Positions 36,501 through 44,404 of a stretch of DNA of 64,000 nt are shown here, one piece after another (position 1 is the first letter of the stretch; every line of letters begins with the position of its first letter). The notes beneath the pieces are model-generated. The model made no database searches. It saw nothing but the letters and a program-made list of their open reading frames with translations, and was not told the origin of the DNA. The position numbers and the translations under genes are program-made. The stretch is from Megalonaias nervosa (taxonomy: Eukaryota > Mollusca > Bivalvia > Unionida > Unionidae): positions 186,001-250,000 of the forward strand of contig JAECUM010092831.1 of the NCBI GenBank assembly GCA_016617855.1, read 5' to 3'.

Positions 36501-38807
36501 GGAAACATCAAACTAGATGCTTGTATTCATCTCTACTTGTACCTCATCCTTGATGCAAAAAAATGTCACTGACTTTGATTTCACATTTCGCTTTCTTAGG
36601 ATGCATATTTGGGATTTAACTCAAACACCAGATAATTTTGTTTTAGGATCCTGTATGCATACTGTTATACTTAGATTGATGAAATTTGGTGAGTGGATGT
36701 ATTTAATGGGCACTTTCTTATCATAGAAGTTGGTCAGTGCTACCCATACTTCATGCTTCACTGCCTTGGTTTCTGTCTCAAGCACTGTTTGTGCCAGAAT
36801 CATCAAACTAGATGATTGTTTGTGCCAGAATCATTAAACTAGATGATTGTTAGTGCCAGAATCATCAAAAATAGATGATTGTTTGTGCCAGAATCATCAA
36901 ACTAGATGATGTTACGCATTCCTCTGTGTACCACTTTCTTACAATAAAAGAGGCTCATTGAGACCTATGTTTCATCTTTTACTGGCTTGTATTGTTGCAT
37001 TTAGCTCATGACCACATTGTTGTATAATACTGCTATATCTGCTGTCATAAAACATGGCAAGAGGGTGTATCTTGATACATGTGACACCCTCATCATAAAA
37101 GTATGTCACTGTGACCCATAATTCACATTTCACGGACTCAAGCTTAATTGTACTTTTTTACTGTTATTGCTGTACCCCTTTAAACTAGGTCAGTTTATAT
37201 ATCATTTTTAGTACCACACCCAGACAGAAAAGGTCACTGTGACCCATATTTCTCATTTTGCTGGTTTAGGTTAAGTTGTTACATTTGGCTCATAACCACA
37301 GATTGTTAGATTGCATTGTTTATACTATCTTATATAAAATTATGAAACTTGGTGAAGTGTCTTTTTAAGGACTACTCCAATCTATCAGTAGTTAGTATCA
37401 ACCATATTTTATGTTGACTTGGAGTAAATGTTTTGTTTGTTCATATCTCAGAATTGTTCTTGCAGTAATTGTGAAATTGATGATGATATACGTCTCAATT
37501 ACTACAACACTCTTTCAACAAAAGAGGCTCATTGTGACCTATATTTAATCTTTTACTGACTATGGGTAAGTTTTTGCATTTAGCTCATGACCAGAATAGT
37601 TTTTGGCATGTTACGCGCATACTGTCCTTCCAAGAATTGTGAAACTTGGCGAGTGGGTGCATCTTAATCAATTCAAAATCCATTTTGTTTAAAGAAGTCT
37701 CTGTGATCTACATTTCATGCCAAGTGACTTTGTTCAAATTTTTTTCTGTTAAAAGTTCATTTCTTGAGTATTATTTATATTCCAATAGTAATGAAAATTG
37801 ATAATTGAATGAATTTATATTACTACAATGCTCTTAATACTAAAAAATGTCACTGTGAGTTCCATGTTATGCTTTACTAACACAGTTAAGTATTTGTATT
37901 TATGATCACATAGATTTATCTATCCTTGACCTATATACATTGGATCCTACTCTGAAGTCCCATTGTGACTAAGACATTTGGAAGTAGGACTAAATAAATA
38001 TATTGATTCAGTGGTAAACCTTCCATATTAATGATTATTCATTGCATATTGTGATATGTTATCCTGGCAGGTTGAGGGAGTATTGTATAAGTGAATTAGG
38101 TGAGTGGACTGCATTCTGCATGCTTTTCATGCAGGTCTGTCTAAAGTGGTTAATCGGAGAAATAACTGATGCATGAAATATGTACTGCTGTCACTCCAAA
38201 TGTACTCAAAGTCTCTGATTTTCACCCAGTATTATATTTATTGCACTCTGGTATGAAGATGTATTAACAGATTTTGACTTTTGACATTTTCTTGCATGAT
38301 TAACATGTGGTTTCAGAAATAAGTGGCCATACATTTACAGTGGTAGTATTGTAAAAGTTATATATAAGTTTTCCCATTTTCCCAAATAAGGTCTAAGAAT
38401 TTTAAGAAATCACAATTTTCTTTTTGCATTCTATCCAATAACCATGGTCAGAAATTAGTTTGAAACATCATAGTGGAAATGCCCGTCTAGATAGGTGCAT
38501 GTATGCACCAGAGGAACCCAGCACATTATTGGAAGAAGATAATGACACTTTTTTGTCTTTTCCAGATCGGCAAGGGCTGAAAAATCGTGATAAAGTGAGT
38601 AAGCTACAGGAGTTATTAATCCAAGCATTGCAAAATCAAGTCAGTGCTAGTCATCCTGAGGAGACAGGACTCTTTCCCCGCCTTCTTATGAGTATTTCTA
38701 GTCTGCGAGAGCTTGGTGTGGAACACAGGAGGATGCTGGGTAGTCTCAAGGGACAGATCAGCTTTGCCCATGACCTCTATGCAGAAACCTTTGACCTTTT
38801 GACCTAA
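4909..38807 (+). CDS. NR1-type nuclear receptor, 3' part (join of five exons)
   Basis: Exons 4909-5059, 14366-15636, 24879-25046, 33462-33681 and 38566-38807 join in one frame (intron phases 1, 0, 0, 1) through AG acceptors and GT donors, giving 683 residues to a TAA stop. Numbering from the first in-window residue: second zinc finger 1-50, C-terminal extension 51-70, hinge to about 405, ligand-binding domain about 406-683. Nuclear receptors are ligand- or heme-regulated transcription factors acting in the nucleus. The signature around FAKKIPGF (505-512) followed by LDQEDQ is that of the Rev-erb/E75, E78 and ROR branch, and helix 12 (LYAETF, 674-679) is present. The first zinc finger exon was not found in bases 1-4908, so the gene is cut by the window edge. 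Assignment to E75, E78 or a mollusc-specific NR1 or two-DBD receptor is not settled; family membership is secure. Confidence 0.93.
5640..6640 (+). mobile_element. hAT-like DNA transposon remnant, copy 1
   Basis: This block is homologous, in opposite orientation, to 17041-20160 with the LTR at 18820-19774 removed. Shared landmarks are GAGATAAAA..GAGAGACCAACC near 5820, AATATTTAAGGGCAGCTC near 5930, and AAAAATCTACTGGTCTAAAAGC near 6605. Translation around 5984-6330 gives [19 protein letters not shown] and, after frameshifts, an N-A-D-T-E phrase typical of the C-terminal dimerisation region of hAT-related transposase-like proteins. Stops and shifts show it is dead. It lacks the N-terminal part seen in copy 2. 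The superfamily is inferred from that phrase only. Confidence 0.6.
10196..10256. repeat. CT then TA dinucleotide microsatellite
   Basis: A CTCTCTCT run passes into CCATATAT and then an uninterrupted TA repeat of about 44 bases, directly beside a tRNA-like segment at 10265-10370. Confidence 0.95.
10265..10372 (-). mobile_element. Degenerate tRNA-derived SINE head
   Basis: On the minus strand, GGGAGCTAGGCAACAGTTCA resembles a tRNA box A region, and GCGTTTGATTCCTGC about 45 bases later resembles box B (GGTTCGANTCC). It abuts the TA microsatellite, which could have grown from the SINE tail. No target duplication was found. Confidence 0.45.
12118..12165. repeat. ATCC-type short tandem repeat
   Basis: Repeats of CATC/CCAT/CACC within a C-rich tract; no other feature. 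Confidence 0.8.
12463..12590 (-). repeat. ATA-microsatellite-linked dispersed repeat, copy 1
   Basis: An ATA run (12463-12508) is followed by AAACTTTATTTAGAGAAGGTAACTCAGTTAG and CTTGAGGACTTCT. The same order of phrases occurs at 59329-59430 and, inverted, at 27360-27475. Read on the minus strand it ends in AAATAAAG plus ATT repeats, like the 3' tail of a non-LTR element or SINE. The family name is unknown to me. Confidence 0.65.
13870..14153. mobile_element. hAT-type MITE with 8-bp target duplication
   Basis: The 284-bp element starts CAGGGGCGTACCTAAAC and ends TTAGTACGCCACTG, whose reverse complement is CAGTGGCGTACTAA; these are imperfect terminal inverted repeats. It is flanked on both sides by TAAGCAGC (13862-13869 and 14154-14161), an exact 8-bp duplication typical of the hAT superfamily. 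It has no coding capacity and sits about 210 bp upstream of the hinge exon. Confidence 0.85.
14366..15636 (+). CDS. Nuclear receptor exon: C-terminal extension, long hinge and LBD helix 1
   Basis: This is the largest exon (1271 nt, 424 codons counting the split Ala). Acceptor TTTCAG; donor CCAG then GTATTT, phase 0. In order: basic extension [15 protein letters not shown] (51-65); LXXLL boxes LHGLL (77-81) and LQMLL (120-124); PLDLS (167-171), the exact form of the CtBP-binding PxDLS motif; PLNLV (187-191), MNLS (244-247) and LDLR (275-278), weaker relatives; IKTE (222-225) and IKME (281-284), matching the SUMO consensus; SPIKKRP (290-296), a likely nuclear-localisation or CDK-type site; a serine run (322-327); and the start of the ligand-binding domain from about 406. 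The open frame continues 5' to a GTG at 14317, but that stretch is intron read-through. The motifs are seen; cofactor binding is inferred from known motif function. Confidence 0.93.
15700..17035. repeat. Long-unit tandem array, element A, left part
   Basis: About nine diverged units of roughly 125-140 bp. Each contains phrases close to TATCAACATGGGGTTTTCAC, AAAAGACTTCTTATGATGTC, GGTCCTAAATGAAAATGGTG and CCACCATGGCAGCCATCTTG. The array breaks off near 17035 inside a unit and resumes near 20160. The uninterrupted relative is at 47825-49545, with a comparable start (AGAGCTCATGGTATGG here, AGAGCTTATGGGATC there). Confidence 0.85.
17041..18819 (-). mobile_element. hAT-like DNA transposon remnant, copy 2, main part
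   Basis: Inverted homologue of 5640-6640, inserted into tandem element A. Minus-strand translation gives fragments such as the 71-residue frame 17498-17713 ([20 protein letters not shown]) and, upstream of it, [12 protein letters not shown] (near 18290) and [14 protein letters not shown] (near 18190). Frameshifts and stops are frequent, so it is a pseudogene. The remaining N-terminal part lies beyond the solo LTR at 19775-20160. The hAT assignment is tentative; the homology between the two copies is plain. Confidence 0.65.
18820..19774. mobile_element. Solo LTR of a retrotransposon
   Basis: The 955-bp segment begins TGTTACGTATCGG and ends GGTCGTAACA, so the ends are the complementary TGTTACG/CGTAACA. 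It is flanked by CTGC on both sides (18816-18819 and 19775-19778), a 4-bp target duplication. The hAT-like copy at 5640-6640 preserves the empty site (GATTTCAGCAGAAATACTT near 5856), which fixes the boundaries independently. No internal retroviral coding is present, as expected after LTR-LTR recombination. The superfamily (Gypsy is likely from the 4-bp duplication) is inferred. Confidence 0.87.
19775..20160 (-). mobile_element. hAT-like remnant, copy 2, N-terminal part
   Basis: Continues the minus-strand element interrupted by the solo LTR. Minus-strand translation contains GIREVKGKMRDIFK-like and [18 protein letters not shown] phrases. The latter matches 5780-5850 of copy 1 at the DNA level (GAGATAAAA, GAGAGACCAACC). 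Its outer end, near 20160, is not defined to the base. Confidence 0.6.
20161..20605. repeat. Long-unit tandem array, element A, right part
   Basis: Resumes with TGGTGGCTATCTTGAAAAT and three further units, then ends in TTGAATTCCTTGAAATTC, GAGCATCAGTCCCTTCAAA, GGACT. The same terminal phrases end the uninterrupted element at 49480-49545, showing that 15700-17035 and this part were one element before the insertion. Confidence 0.85.
21986..22202 (+). mobile_element. Two-hairpin MITE, copy A
   Basis: Ends are GTATGTACTTTTAAGACAAG and ACTTATAAGCAAGTACAGGT, imperfect terminal inverted repeats. Inside are two separate hairpins in a row: GACCCAGATCTGCC..ACAGATCTGGGTC, then, after TAATCAGTGGAACAAACAAC, a second with GATCTGCAGGTGCATCATGC and GCAGATCAGGGTC. 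The overlapping open frames on both strands (21825-22242) are by-products. Best-preserved relatives are at 45318-45512, 53813-54022 and 58857-59073. Confidence 0.8.
22761..23024 (-). mobile_element. tRNA-derived SINE, copy 1, with 10-bp target duplication
   Basis: Flanked by ACCAGTTAGG (22751-22760 and 23025-23034). On the minus strand it runs from GGGGCCCCGAGTATCCGAG (box A region) through GTTGGTTCGAGTCTCAG (box B), a conserved 3' domain (TGCCATGTATAGCCTATCTT, GTGCTGAAAAATGGCATTAAA) to a CAA repeat tail. The head is tRNA-Ser/Leu-like. Copies with the same layout are at 49979-50229 and 61251-61481. Such tRNA head plus conserved-domain SINEs are widespread in molluscs. Confidence 0.92.
24879..25046 (+). 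CDS. Nuclear receptor exon: LBD helices 3 to 5 (signature motif)
   Basis: 56 codons between acceptor TTTCTTTCAG and donor GAG-GTAGGA, phase 0 on both sides. Residues 475-530 contain VCWNSF, then a helix 3 ending [10 protein letters not shown], then [18 protein letters not shown]. This matches the nuclear receptor signature (F-A-K-x-I-P-G-F, DQ, L-x-K) as found in Rev-erb/E75 and E78. The helix 3 lysine K508 and the helix 4 region K525 are in the usual coactivator-groove positions. A cysteine (C487) lies just before the conserved tryptophan. Human Rev-erb uses a cysteine in this general region for heme, but it sits further upstream, so no heme role is claimed here. Confidence 0.95.
25150..25650. 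repeat. 64-bp minisatellite, about 7 to 8 copies
   Basis: The unit holds GATTTGGGAAGAGTTCTG, CTGTTTCCAGAGTAGGATCT and GTGTTAATTGGGTCTTTAAA. GGATCTGTG occurs at 25393, 25457 and 25521, exactly 64 bases apart. Inner copies are nearly identical, outer ones diverged. It starts about 100 bases after the exon donor and ends about 40 bases before the DIRS left end. Confidence 0.93.
25691..25825. repeat. DIRS left inverted terminal repeat
   Basis: Matches the reverse complement of 33194-33320 with scattered differences: GCAATAACTTACCCCTCACT near the outer end, AAAAAAATCTTGTCCATTCA in the middle, and AGAATGGAGAATTGTCAGTT toward the inside. Confidence 0.85.
27286..27361. repeat. Near-perfect 74-bp palindrome inserted in the DIRS gag region
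   Basis: TAGCAATAATTACTGTTTA at the left is mirrored by AAATAAACTAGTTATTGCTA at the right, with GTTTAGTATTTTAATACTAA at the centre. The hairpin has only small mismatches. It directly precedes the ATA-linked repeat (27362-27475), and the two may be one insertion. Confidence 0.85.
27362..27475 (+). repeat. ATA-microsatellite-linked dispersed repeat, copy 2
   Basis: Ends AGTCACCCTCTATAAATAAA then GCATTATTATTATTA. The reverse complement shares TTTATTTA-AGAG-GTAACT and CTTGAGG-CCTC phrases with 12463-12590 and 59329-59430. Confidence 0.65.
28157..29589. mobile_element. Foldback element with long inverted repeats
   Basis: 1433 bp bounded by GTCAAAATATACCCAAA and, inverted, GTCAAAATGTACCCAAA. The arms run about 28157-28728 and 29141-29589. 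They begin with short tandem units of the ATGTACCCAA-CAAA kind (three on the left, about five on the right), then share AACATGACCCACACTCGCTT, GTGTTTTCCT and CCATTTTGTATTTATT-like blocks in inverted order. About 175 bp of the left arm (near 28420-28590) has no partner on the right. No coding. It interrupts the DIRS gag region, so it is younger. A clear target duplication was not found. Confidence 0.85.
29600..30215 (+). pseudogene. DIRS gag-like region, 3' part
   Basis: Frames at 29654-29950 and 30001-30219 continue the gag region past the foldback element. Phrases include [12 protein letters not shown] (near 29980) and [19 protein letters not shown] (near 30085-30145), the basic and glutamine-rich end expected of a DIRS gag. 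Stops and shifts interrupt it. Confidence 0.55.
30220..30960 (+). pseudogene. DIRS reverse transcriptase, degenerate
   Basis: Around 30445-30669 the frame reads [19 protein letters not shown], then [15 protein letters not shown] and [16 protein letters not shown]. This matches the family order of H-F-K-M-E-T, D-W-x-V-x-I-D-L-x-D-A-Y-x-H and F-x-F-R-x-L-P-F-G-L in DIRS reverse transcriptases, with the catalytic D-A-Y and F-G-L positions damaged. A later [13 protein letters not shown] phrase (near 30835-30865) fits the thumb region. Several stops make it non-functional. Confidence 0.8.
31145..31530 (+). pseudogene. DIRS RNase H region, degenerate
   Basis: Frame 31156-31527 with [11 protein letters not shown] then, after shifts, [20 protein letters not shown] and [15 protein letters not shown]. 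The last phrase parallels the R-x-x-H-I-P-G-K-x-N-x-x-A-D ending of retroelement RNase H. The 31352-31537 frame is a shadow. Confidence 0.72.
31547..32880 (+). pseudogene. DIRS tyrosine recombinase region, degenerate
   Basis: Starts with EWTLH and a VDCLRL phrase in place of the usual W-G-x-P-x-V-D-L-F-A link. Then the 165-residue frame 31897-32394 contains [20 protein letters not shown] and [16 protein letters not shown], the core-binding domain of DIRS/bivalve-type tyrosine recombinases. From 32553 on are [16 protein letters not shown] and, shifted, an F-x-x-x-Y-T/L phrase in place of the final catalytic segment. Tyrosine recombinases integrate DIRS elements in place of a DDE integrase. Multiple frameshifts abolish function. 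Confidence 0.8.
33010..33112. repeat. DIRS internal complementary-type region
   Basis: GTGCAATAGCAATGGCTAAG (from 33014) directly repeats GTGCAATAGCGATGGGTAAG of the right terminus (33293). CTAATTTTAATTATGTAATA, CTTACCCATCACTATT (33076-33111) is its inverted copy. This is the arrangement by which DIRS internal complementary regions match both outer ends. A 68-residue minus-strand frame here is a shadow. Confidence 0.65.
33194..33320. repeat. DIRS right inverted terminal repeat
   Basis: Contains ACTGACAATTCTCCATTCTG, ATTGAATAGACAAGATTTTT and ATGGGTAAGTATTGCATAAT, the inverted counterpart of 25691-25825. Confidence 0.85.
33462..33681 (+). CDS. Nuclear receptor exon: LBD helix 5 to helix 8 region
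   Basis: 220 nt between acceptor CATTCACAG and donor CCAG-GTAGGA; starts in phase 0 and ends in phase 1. Residues 531-603 begin [10 protein letters not shown], continue through a beta-turn segment (DTNTIFLQG), and a helix 6/7 region ([20 protein letters not shown]), and end [16 protein letters not shown]. The last part matches the helix 8 sequence of NR1 receptors (E-x-x-L-F-x-A-x-V-L-x-S). The exon lies about 100-140 bp downstream of the right end of the DIRS retrotransposon in the preceding intron. Confidence 0.94.
33774..33965 (+). mobile_element. tRNA-derived SINE of a second type
   Basis: AGTAGTGCAGTTTGTAGAGT (box A-like) is followed about 45 bases later by GCAGGTTGTGATACCCACTG (box B-like), then GAGGCCAGCCAAGGTCGGCT and a variable tail ending near an ACAAAAACAAA stretch. 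The two short minus-strand frames here are shadows. No target duplication was identified. Confidence 0.6.
35650..35862 (+). mobile_element. Two-hairpin MITE, copy B
   Basis: Ends ATATACTTACTTATGAGTC and GACTCGACTGATAAGCGATTA. It has the first hairpin (CAGACACAGATATGCAG.. CAGCAGATCTGGGT), the linker AATCAGTAGAACAAACAAC and the second hairpin (CATGATCTGCAGGTGCATAA). Same order as copy A. Confidence 0.8.
36040..37965. repeat. Diverged long-unit array
   Basis: Recurring phrases TTGCATTTAGCTCATGACCA (near 36348, 37003, 37285 and 37577), GTCACTGTGACCCATATTTC and CTGCTATACCTGGAATCATG mark units of roughly 160-290 bp. It is heavily diverged. Its unit is different from those at 15700 and 47825. Confidence 0.7.
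36786..36912. repeat. 31-bp minisatellite, 4 copies
   Basis: Unit GTTTGTGCCAGAATCATCAA plus ACTAGATGATT, nearly identical between copies, embedded in the longer-unit array. Confidence 0.9.
38566..38807 (+). CDS. Nuclear receptor terminal coding exon: LBD helices 9 to 12 and stop
   Basis: Acceptor TTTTCCAG. The first two bases complete a split Asp codon to give P-D-R-Q-G-L, as in the Rev-erb D-R-S-G-I segment. Residues 604-683 hold helix 9 ([15 protein letters not shown]), the N-H-P-like loop (SASHPEE), helix 10/11 ([18 protein letters not shown]) and helix 12 ([11 protein letters not shown]) before a TAA stop at 38805-38807. H657 aligns with the helix 11 histidine that binds heme in Rev-erb, but the same histidine is common across NR1 receptors (PPAR, LXR, ROR). 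Helix 12 fits the AF-2 pattern except for a threonine at a usually hydrophobic position. Rev-erb proteins lack helix 12, so this receptor is more like E78 or PPAR here. Confidence 0.94.
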
Positions 38808-38930
38808 TTGCTCTTATGGCAATGTATGCTTTATTTGGAAAGGTTTTATGATGATGGGAACATATCATTTCATATTTATTGTGTGTTTGCAAGCTTAAGT
38901 AATAAACGTGTACTTTATGTAGTAAATATT
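38808..38930 (+). other. Start of the nuclear receptor 3' UTR with a candidate poly(A) signal
   Basis: The sequence after the TAA stop is AT-rich with no further coding. An AATAAA hexamer lies at 38901-38906, about 95 bases past the stop, followed by a T-rich stretch (GTTTTTATTGTTCT). This would give a very short 3' UTR. Many later AATAAA hexamers exist, so the true cleavage site is uncertain. Confidence 0.4.
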
Positions 38931-41900
38931 GTTTTTATTGTTCTAACAAACTCGACTTTCTATTTATTTATTCATAAGAAACACTGTCTTTATTTTGGAT
39001 ATATGATTCAACTCATGGAAACATTTTTATCATTGGAGTAGAATGATGGGAGGTAATTGGTGTTTTTTAAAGGTATAATCAGTCATCATGCTTGACCCTA
39101 CAAAATACCTCTGCTTTTGAGGAATGAGAAAGTTCATTTAATATGTAGGGTATATAATTGATAAACTTAAAAAACATTTTTTTTCATCCAGTTTTTGAAT
39201 GAGGTTTTTTAGTTATAAGTTTTATTTTGAGAGATAAGACTTTTAATTGAATAATTTATGAATATAGGTATGAAATGTGTCATGAGTAAATAATATAAAT
39301 GTTTACATATATTATGCAATTCTGCCAGCTTGTTTGATTTTTGTTTTATTTATTTATTGTTAGAGGTTTGATAAGGTTTTTGCAATGAAAGAAAATGAGT
39401 AATTTTGCATCATATGTGCTGCTTCCAAATTGGTTCTTCTATGTTTTGTTTTGCTATAAGCTTTTTTTGTCACAGTGTTTCCAATTGAAAACAAATTAGT
39501 TACTAGTCTTTTCCTCAGATAACTGCCTTTTTATATATATTAAATTAAATGTCTTTATATTTGATGTTTCATTATCAACCAATCTAATTAGAATCAAGAA
39601 TGATTATCTGACAGGCACCAATAAAAAAGTTGACTTCTGGCATTCCTGACCTACTTATTATTTAAGTAGATTATCAGATAAAGGATATAATGTTTTTTAA
39701 AGGTGGGTTATTGTAAGTAACGGCATGTTCAGAGTGACATTTTTCACTTTATTAAATATGAACTCTTTAACTTGAATGATGAATCAAAAAATGAATAGGA
39801 CAAGGTTTCATGATCACATTTCCAGAGGAAATTAATCAAGGAATGCAAAAACATACTGACCATATGGGACTTAACCTTCATTTTTATACTTTCTATGATG
39901 TCCAATATTGCCTTAAAGGGTTAATAAATGTTTACAATTTTATTTGAAAGGAAAAAATTTTGAGAATTATAATCGAACAAAATTTGGCAGTGAAAAATGA
40001 AATCAGCAGTGACCAACTGAGCCTACAACCAAGAATTTATAATTCAGAGGCTGCAACATTGAGTAATAGGAAGACGTTGACAAGTAAAAATCTGTTTTGG
40101 CGGAAAAAAACATCCTGGGAAGGAAGACTAAGGGGCCGGATCTTTATATGATAGTGAATTTCTGCAACTGCAAATTTTATTACGTTGATATTTGATGCCA
40201 AGATTTAATCATATGCCATAGTTTCAAGGCTTCTCAAGCTGCAAATCCTCTTCACTTTAAAGGCACTCTTTCTGTGCTGAATTCTATTATATTTTAAAAC
40301 ATTTATCACTGTGTGTAAAGGGGGGGGGGCTAGAAGTATATTGTCTAAATGTAAGTTGATAATTGTGTCCTGCTTTAAAGTTTATATTCAAATTATTTCA
40401 AGATTCCACAAGTTCTATAGATTATTTGGTGCTATTTAGCAATTGTTGTGAAGAAATGTGCCATTTTGGCATTTGAGATCCATTTTGTATCAAATGCACA
40501 TACAAATTTCTCAATATTCATGTGACCTGCATACTGTGTTGTATGTCAACCGTGATTCTAGATACCCCCATGATAACAAGGGTGCTTTCCAGTTTTACAT
40601 TTAGTCCTATTTTATGCAATGACAATTTTGCTTTGTTGTAAGATTTTATACAGCTTTTATCATCTTATCATTATTTTTTGACCTGAAATAGTATAGTAGG
40701 TTTTGTTCCCTATAGTTACACAGGTGCTGAATGTAATACTTCACTTTCTTTTGACTTTGACCTAGAATTATCTGTAAAATTCATAAAATTCATATTTTTT
40801 CTTTCTTTTTAACTTAATGGAATATATAATACTGTAGGAAATTTAAAATTCTTGCATTTAGCCTGTTGTCAGTGTTGGTAATGAAATTTTTTATGCAGAC
40901 TTCCAAAATTTGGAAAACTTTTTTAAAAACTAAATATGTACCATTAAGTAAAGATTATTTGACAAATGCTTAATTGGCATTCTTTGTCTTTAAAAGTCTT
41001 GGAAATAATTTTGAAGTCTTCCAAACTTTATATGCAAGTAATAATTGTCTTTCTTTCTTAAAAATATGTAAAAACAATTCCATTGCTTTGTCCTGCATTA
41101 AAATGTATGCTTACCTAACAAGTTCCATATTACCTGTTTGCAATTAAACTGTGTCATTTCTTAGACGAAAAAAAAAGAATTTGCAGAGTGCAGTGGATAT
41201 GATGCTACATTATGTAAGATAAGTAATGAACACCCTGACATGTAAATAACATTTATTTTCAGACTTTTGAAATATTGTCAACATTTTTAACAATGACAGC
41301 ATTTGTTTCCAGACATTTTATTGTAGTATTGAATCTATCATTGAAAAGACCATGCCTTCAGTTAATTAAAGATGAGCTATCTTCTTTGTCAGACCAACAT
41401 GTATGCATATGAAGATGAGTCAAAATAAAAATCTGTTCTTCATATAAATAATATTGTACCTATTTTTTAAATCTCATATATGTATTTTCCTACAGTTAAA
41501 ATGCATTTTTCTTAAAATGTTTACATGTTGTCATCTATGTATTATTTATGACAGTAAAATTCTGTGGAATGACAATGTCATTGTAAAGAATAATAAAGGA
41601 GAAGGAAATGTGTATGTTTGTTACTGGGAAATTGCCGTCAGAGTCAGAAGCGCATTATTTCAACATAAAGATCAAATTTATCTGTTGAAACTGAAATATT
41701 CCATTGTAATACATATTGTTGTAATGAATGTTGACTATAATTGCTTCAGATGTGTGCTGTGCCTTGTACCAAGCTAGTGTTAGTCATTTGTCTATTTCCA
41801 ATTTTTATTCCAAGGTAGGTAACCTATTTTTTTTTCCATCTCATATACATTTATTTTTCTGTATTATAAAAGGGTTTTCCAGTTTGTTTCATCTGAATGA

Positions 41901-44400
41901 GACAAAGACTTTTTGAATTTGGTTTATGGTATTCTTGATATTTGATTACATTTTTGTAAATAATTTGTAAATGTTACATTCAAACTAGCCACAAGATTTT
42001 GTTTCCTTTCATTCTAAGCAAATTGAACCAGTCAATACTTATAATGCAGTTGGTTCCAAATGCTATTAAAACCAAGAATATCATGTACTCTGTGGACAAG
42101 CAAAGAGCTTATGTAGTCCATATGAGTATGAGCTTACATGAGCTTCCATATGAGCTTACAGTATTTCAGAACAGAAGCTTAGAATACACACATCTCAGCA
42201 TATTTTTATTGTATTAACAGTGCTCTTAGTCATTGTTTGGGGCTGAATCTAAAGGATATTCGAATTATGAAAAGGTCTAGAAAAAATACTGTCAATTCCT
42301 CTCAGGCCCTTACCTGAGAGTAAATTCATCCCCCCACTTTTATACAAATATGGCCTATTTATTCACCACAAAGAATGTTGAAGGCATATATGGCATTACA
42401 CATGTCTGTCCATCCATCCATCAATGTATTTAAGTTCTGTATTTTGTTCAGATTTTATATATTCTTGTTCCATGAACATGTGTTTACTTTTTGTTTGAGA
42501 AAGCCATGTCTGATGGTATATTGTATCCCCATTTTCAACTAATTCTTATGGTGGACCCTTGCACTTCTAATAGGAGAAATAGTGTAATGATTACTGGATG
42601 TATTAAACACACACAAACTGAATCTTTTTAAAAAGATTGAGACTTCACTGGGTTTTTTTAAACAAAAAGCAACTTTCCAAATGTAGAAATCATTTCTCTT
42701 CAAACATTAACTTTTTGGATTACCATTTCAGTAAATTTATTAATTTCTGTTGCCTGATTCAGTTGGATGAAAGAGACATAATTTACAATGCATCATTTGT
42801 GATCTTCAGTTCATATTTGAAAAACCATAAAAAGTTCAGTGAAACTTTTTTTAACAAGCCCCTTAAATAAAAACCCAATGTCTTACACTGGGCAATGTAT
42901 ATGAACCCCATTTCCTGGTATTATTCAGCCTGTATGCAGTGGATACCTTTCTATAAAGGGCAAAATTTCATGGTCACTTGATTGTCCATTATTGACAGGT
43001 TTCACTGTAATATGTTACACTATGCAAATCTTGGACTACTAAAACTATCATTGTAACCATTAAGAGAAAGGGTCTGTTCAAAACCTGTGGCAAAAATTAG
43101 AAAAATCTAGTCATTGATGGTAAATTGATCTTTAATTGTGGTAGATCATTTGCCAAATGCTTTTCCAATATTTTTTGTTGCCAAATTTACTGTTAGCCTG
43201 CCAGCACACCAACACGTGTATTAATTTAATTTAAACACCCAGTAAATCCACTGGTGCTTTCCCATTCATTGTAATGTAAATCTGATGTATTTTCCAAAGG
43301 GTATTTGTCATTCTTAGGACCTAAACCTTCCAGTAATAAATGCATGAAATATCAGTAACCTGTATTGTTCACAAACCTTATACAATGAACAAGTTTTCAC
43401 AAAAGACAGGCTGGGATAAGGGAATGAACACCAATACAGTACTTTCTCATTATACTGTTTTTCATGGAAGACTTAAAAGTATACAGTGTTGCAAGTGAAG
43501 GAACTTTAGAATGTTATTTTTATGAGTATGATTGTCATAATGTGATACAATGTACACAAAACCTAATGGTATTTTATGATCTGTAACCATGTTATAATGG
43601 TTCTTACCAGCCAAGAACTAAAATTAGTTGAAATAAGTAACAATTATGGAACTAAATTAAGCCAATTCAAAGTGGCCTGTGCTTGTACCATGTTACAGGA
43701 GGAGCTGTATTTTACTGAGGGAATGTGTTACATGATGAGCCATTCTCTACCGAGGACCTGTGTTACAATGAGAAGTTGTGTTTTGCCAAGGAATTTTATA
43801 GTGAGATACCACAGTAATAAGGCTTTCAATATAGTAATGAATTCAATAAATGAGTCTGTCAAACTAAGTCAGTAAGAAAGTCAGGAAACTGTAGAAGACA
43901 CTGTTCAGTTAGCAATTTTTGTATTACTTAATTTATTGATATTTATTTATTTTAGTGTGAATGAAGTAGAAGTTATCCTAGTTTTAGTTTATGTTTGCTT
44001 TACAATATTGATGACAGTATGTTAATCATTCCAGAAATAATGAAACATAGACAATGTAGGATATCAATTTGTGTGTTTGTGTGTCTTGTCTATTTTTTTA
44101 AATGACCAAGTTGCAAGAAAATCATCTTTGCAGCTCTTCAGTGTTATCAGCCAAATCAAATTGGTTGGTTTATATTTTGACTAGAATAGATATTTGCATC
44201 AGCATGTCTCGCATAGTTTGAATCGGTTCATAATATTTAAGAAAATTTTGTGTTCATTGCATAATAAACAAATGAGAAGGTCAAGAAAGTGAACATTATA
44301 TTTAAATTGTAGTGTCACAAAAATATGAATTTAGAATACACAGAGCCAAAGTAATGCATAAGGTACATTTTCACTTCCCACCATAGTAATACCATTGTTA
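38931..44400. other. Intergenic or 3' flanking sequence without recognised genes
   Basis: AT-rich sequence with several AATAAA hexamers, a G-run at 40321-40329 and no protein similarity. The frames 38808-39041, 41454-41777, 42637-42870 and 43576-43875 show no domain and no splice context that I can support. Part may be a long 3' UTR. Confidence 0.6.
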
Positions 44401-44404
44401 CCCA

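Larger units (their letters stand above)
33682..38565 (+). other. Intron before the terminal coding exon
   Basis: 4.9-kb intron, donor GTAGGA and acceptor TTTTGTCTTTTCCAG. It holds a SINE, a two-hairpin MITE, a diverged array and a short minisatellite, listed separately. Bases 33970-35640 and 38000-38560 show nothing recognisable. The frame read-through 5' of the last exon (38460-38565) is intronic. Confidence 0.8.

Noticed and set aside
43576..43875. 99-residue open frame
   Set aside because: Cysteine- and methionine-rich by chance in an AT-rich stretch; no start context, partner exon or known domain.
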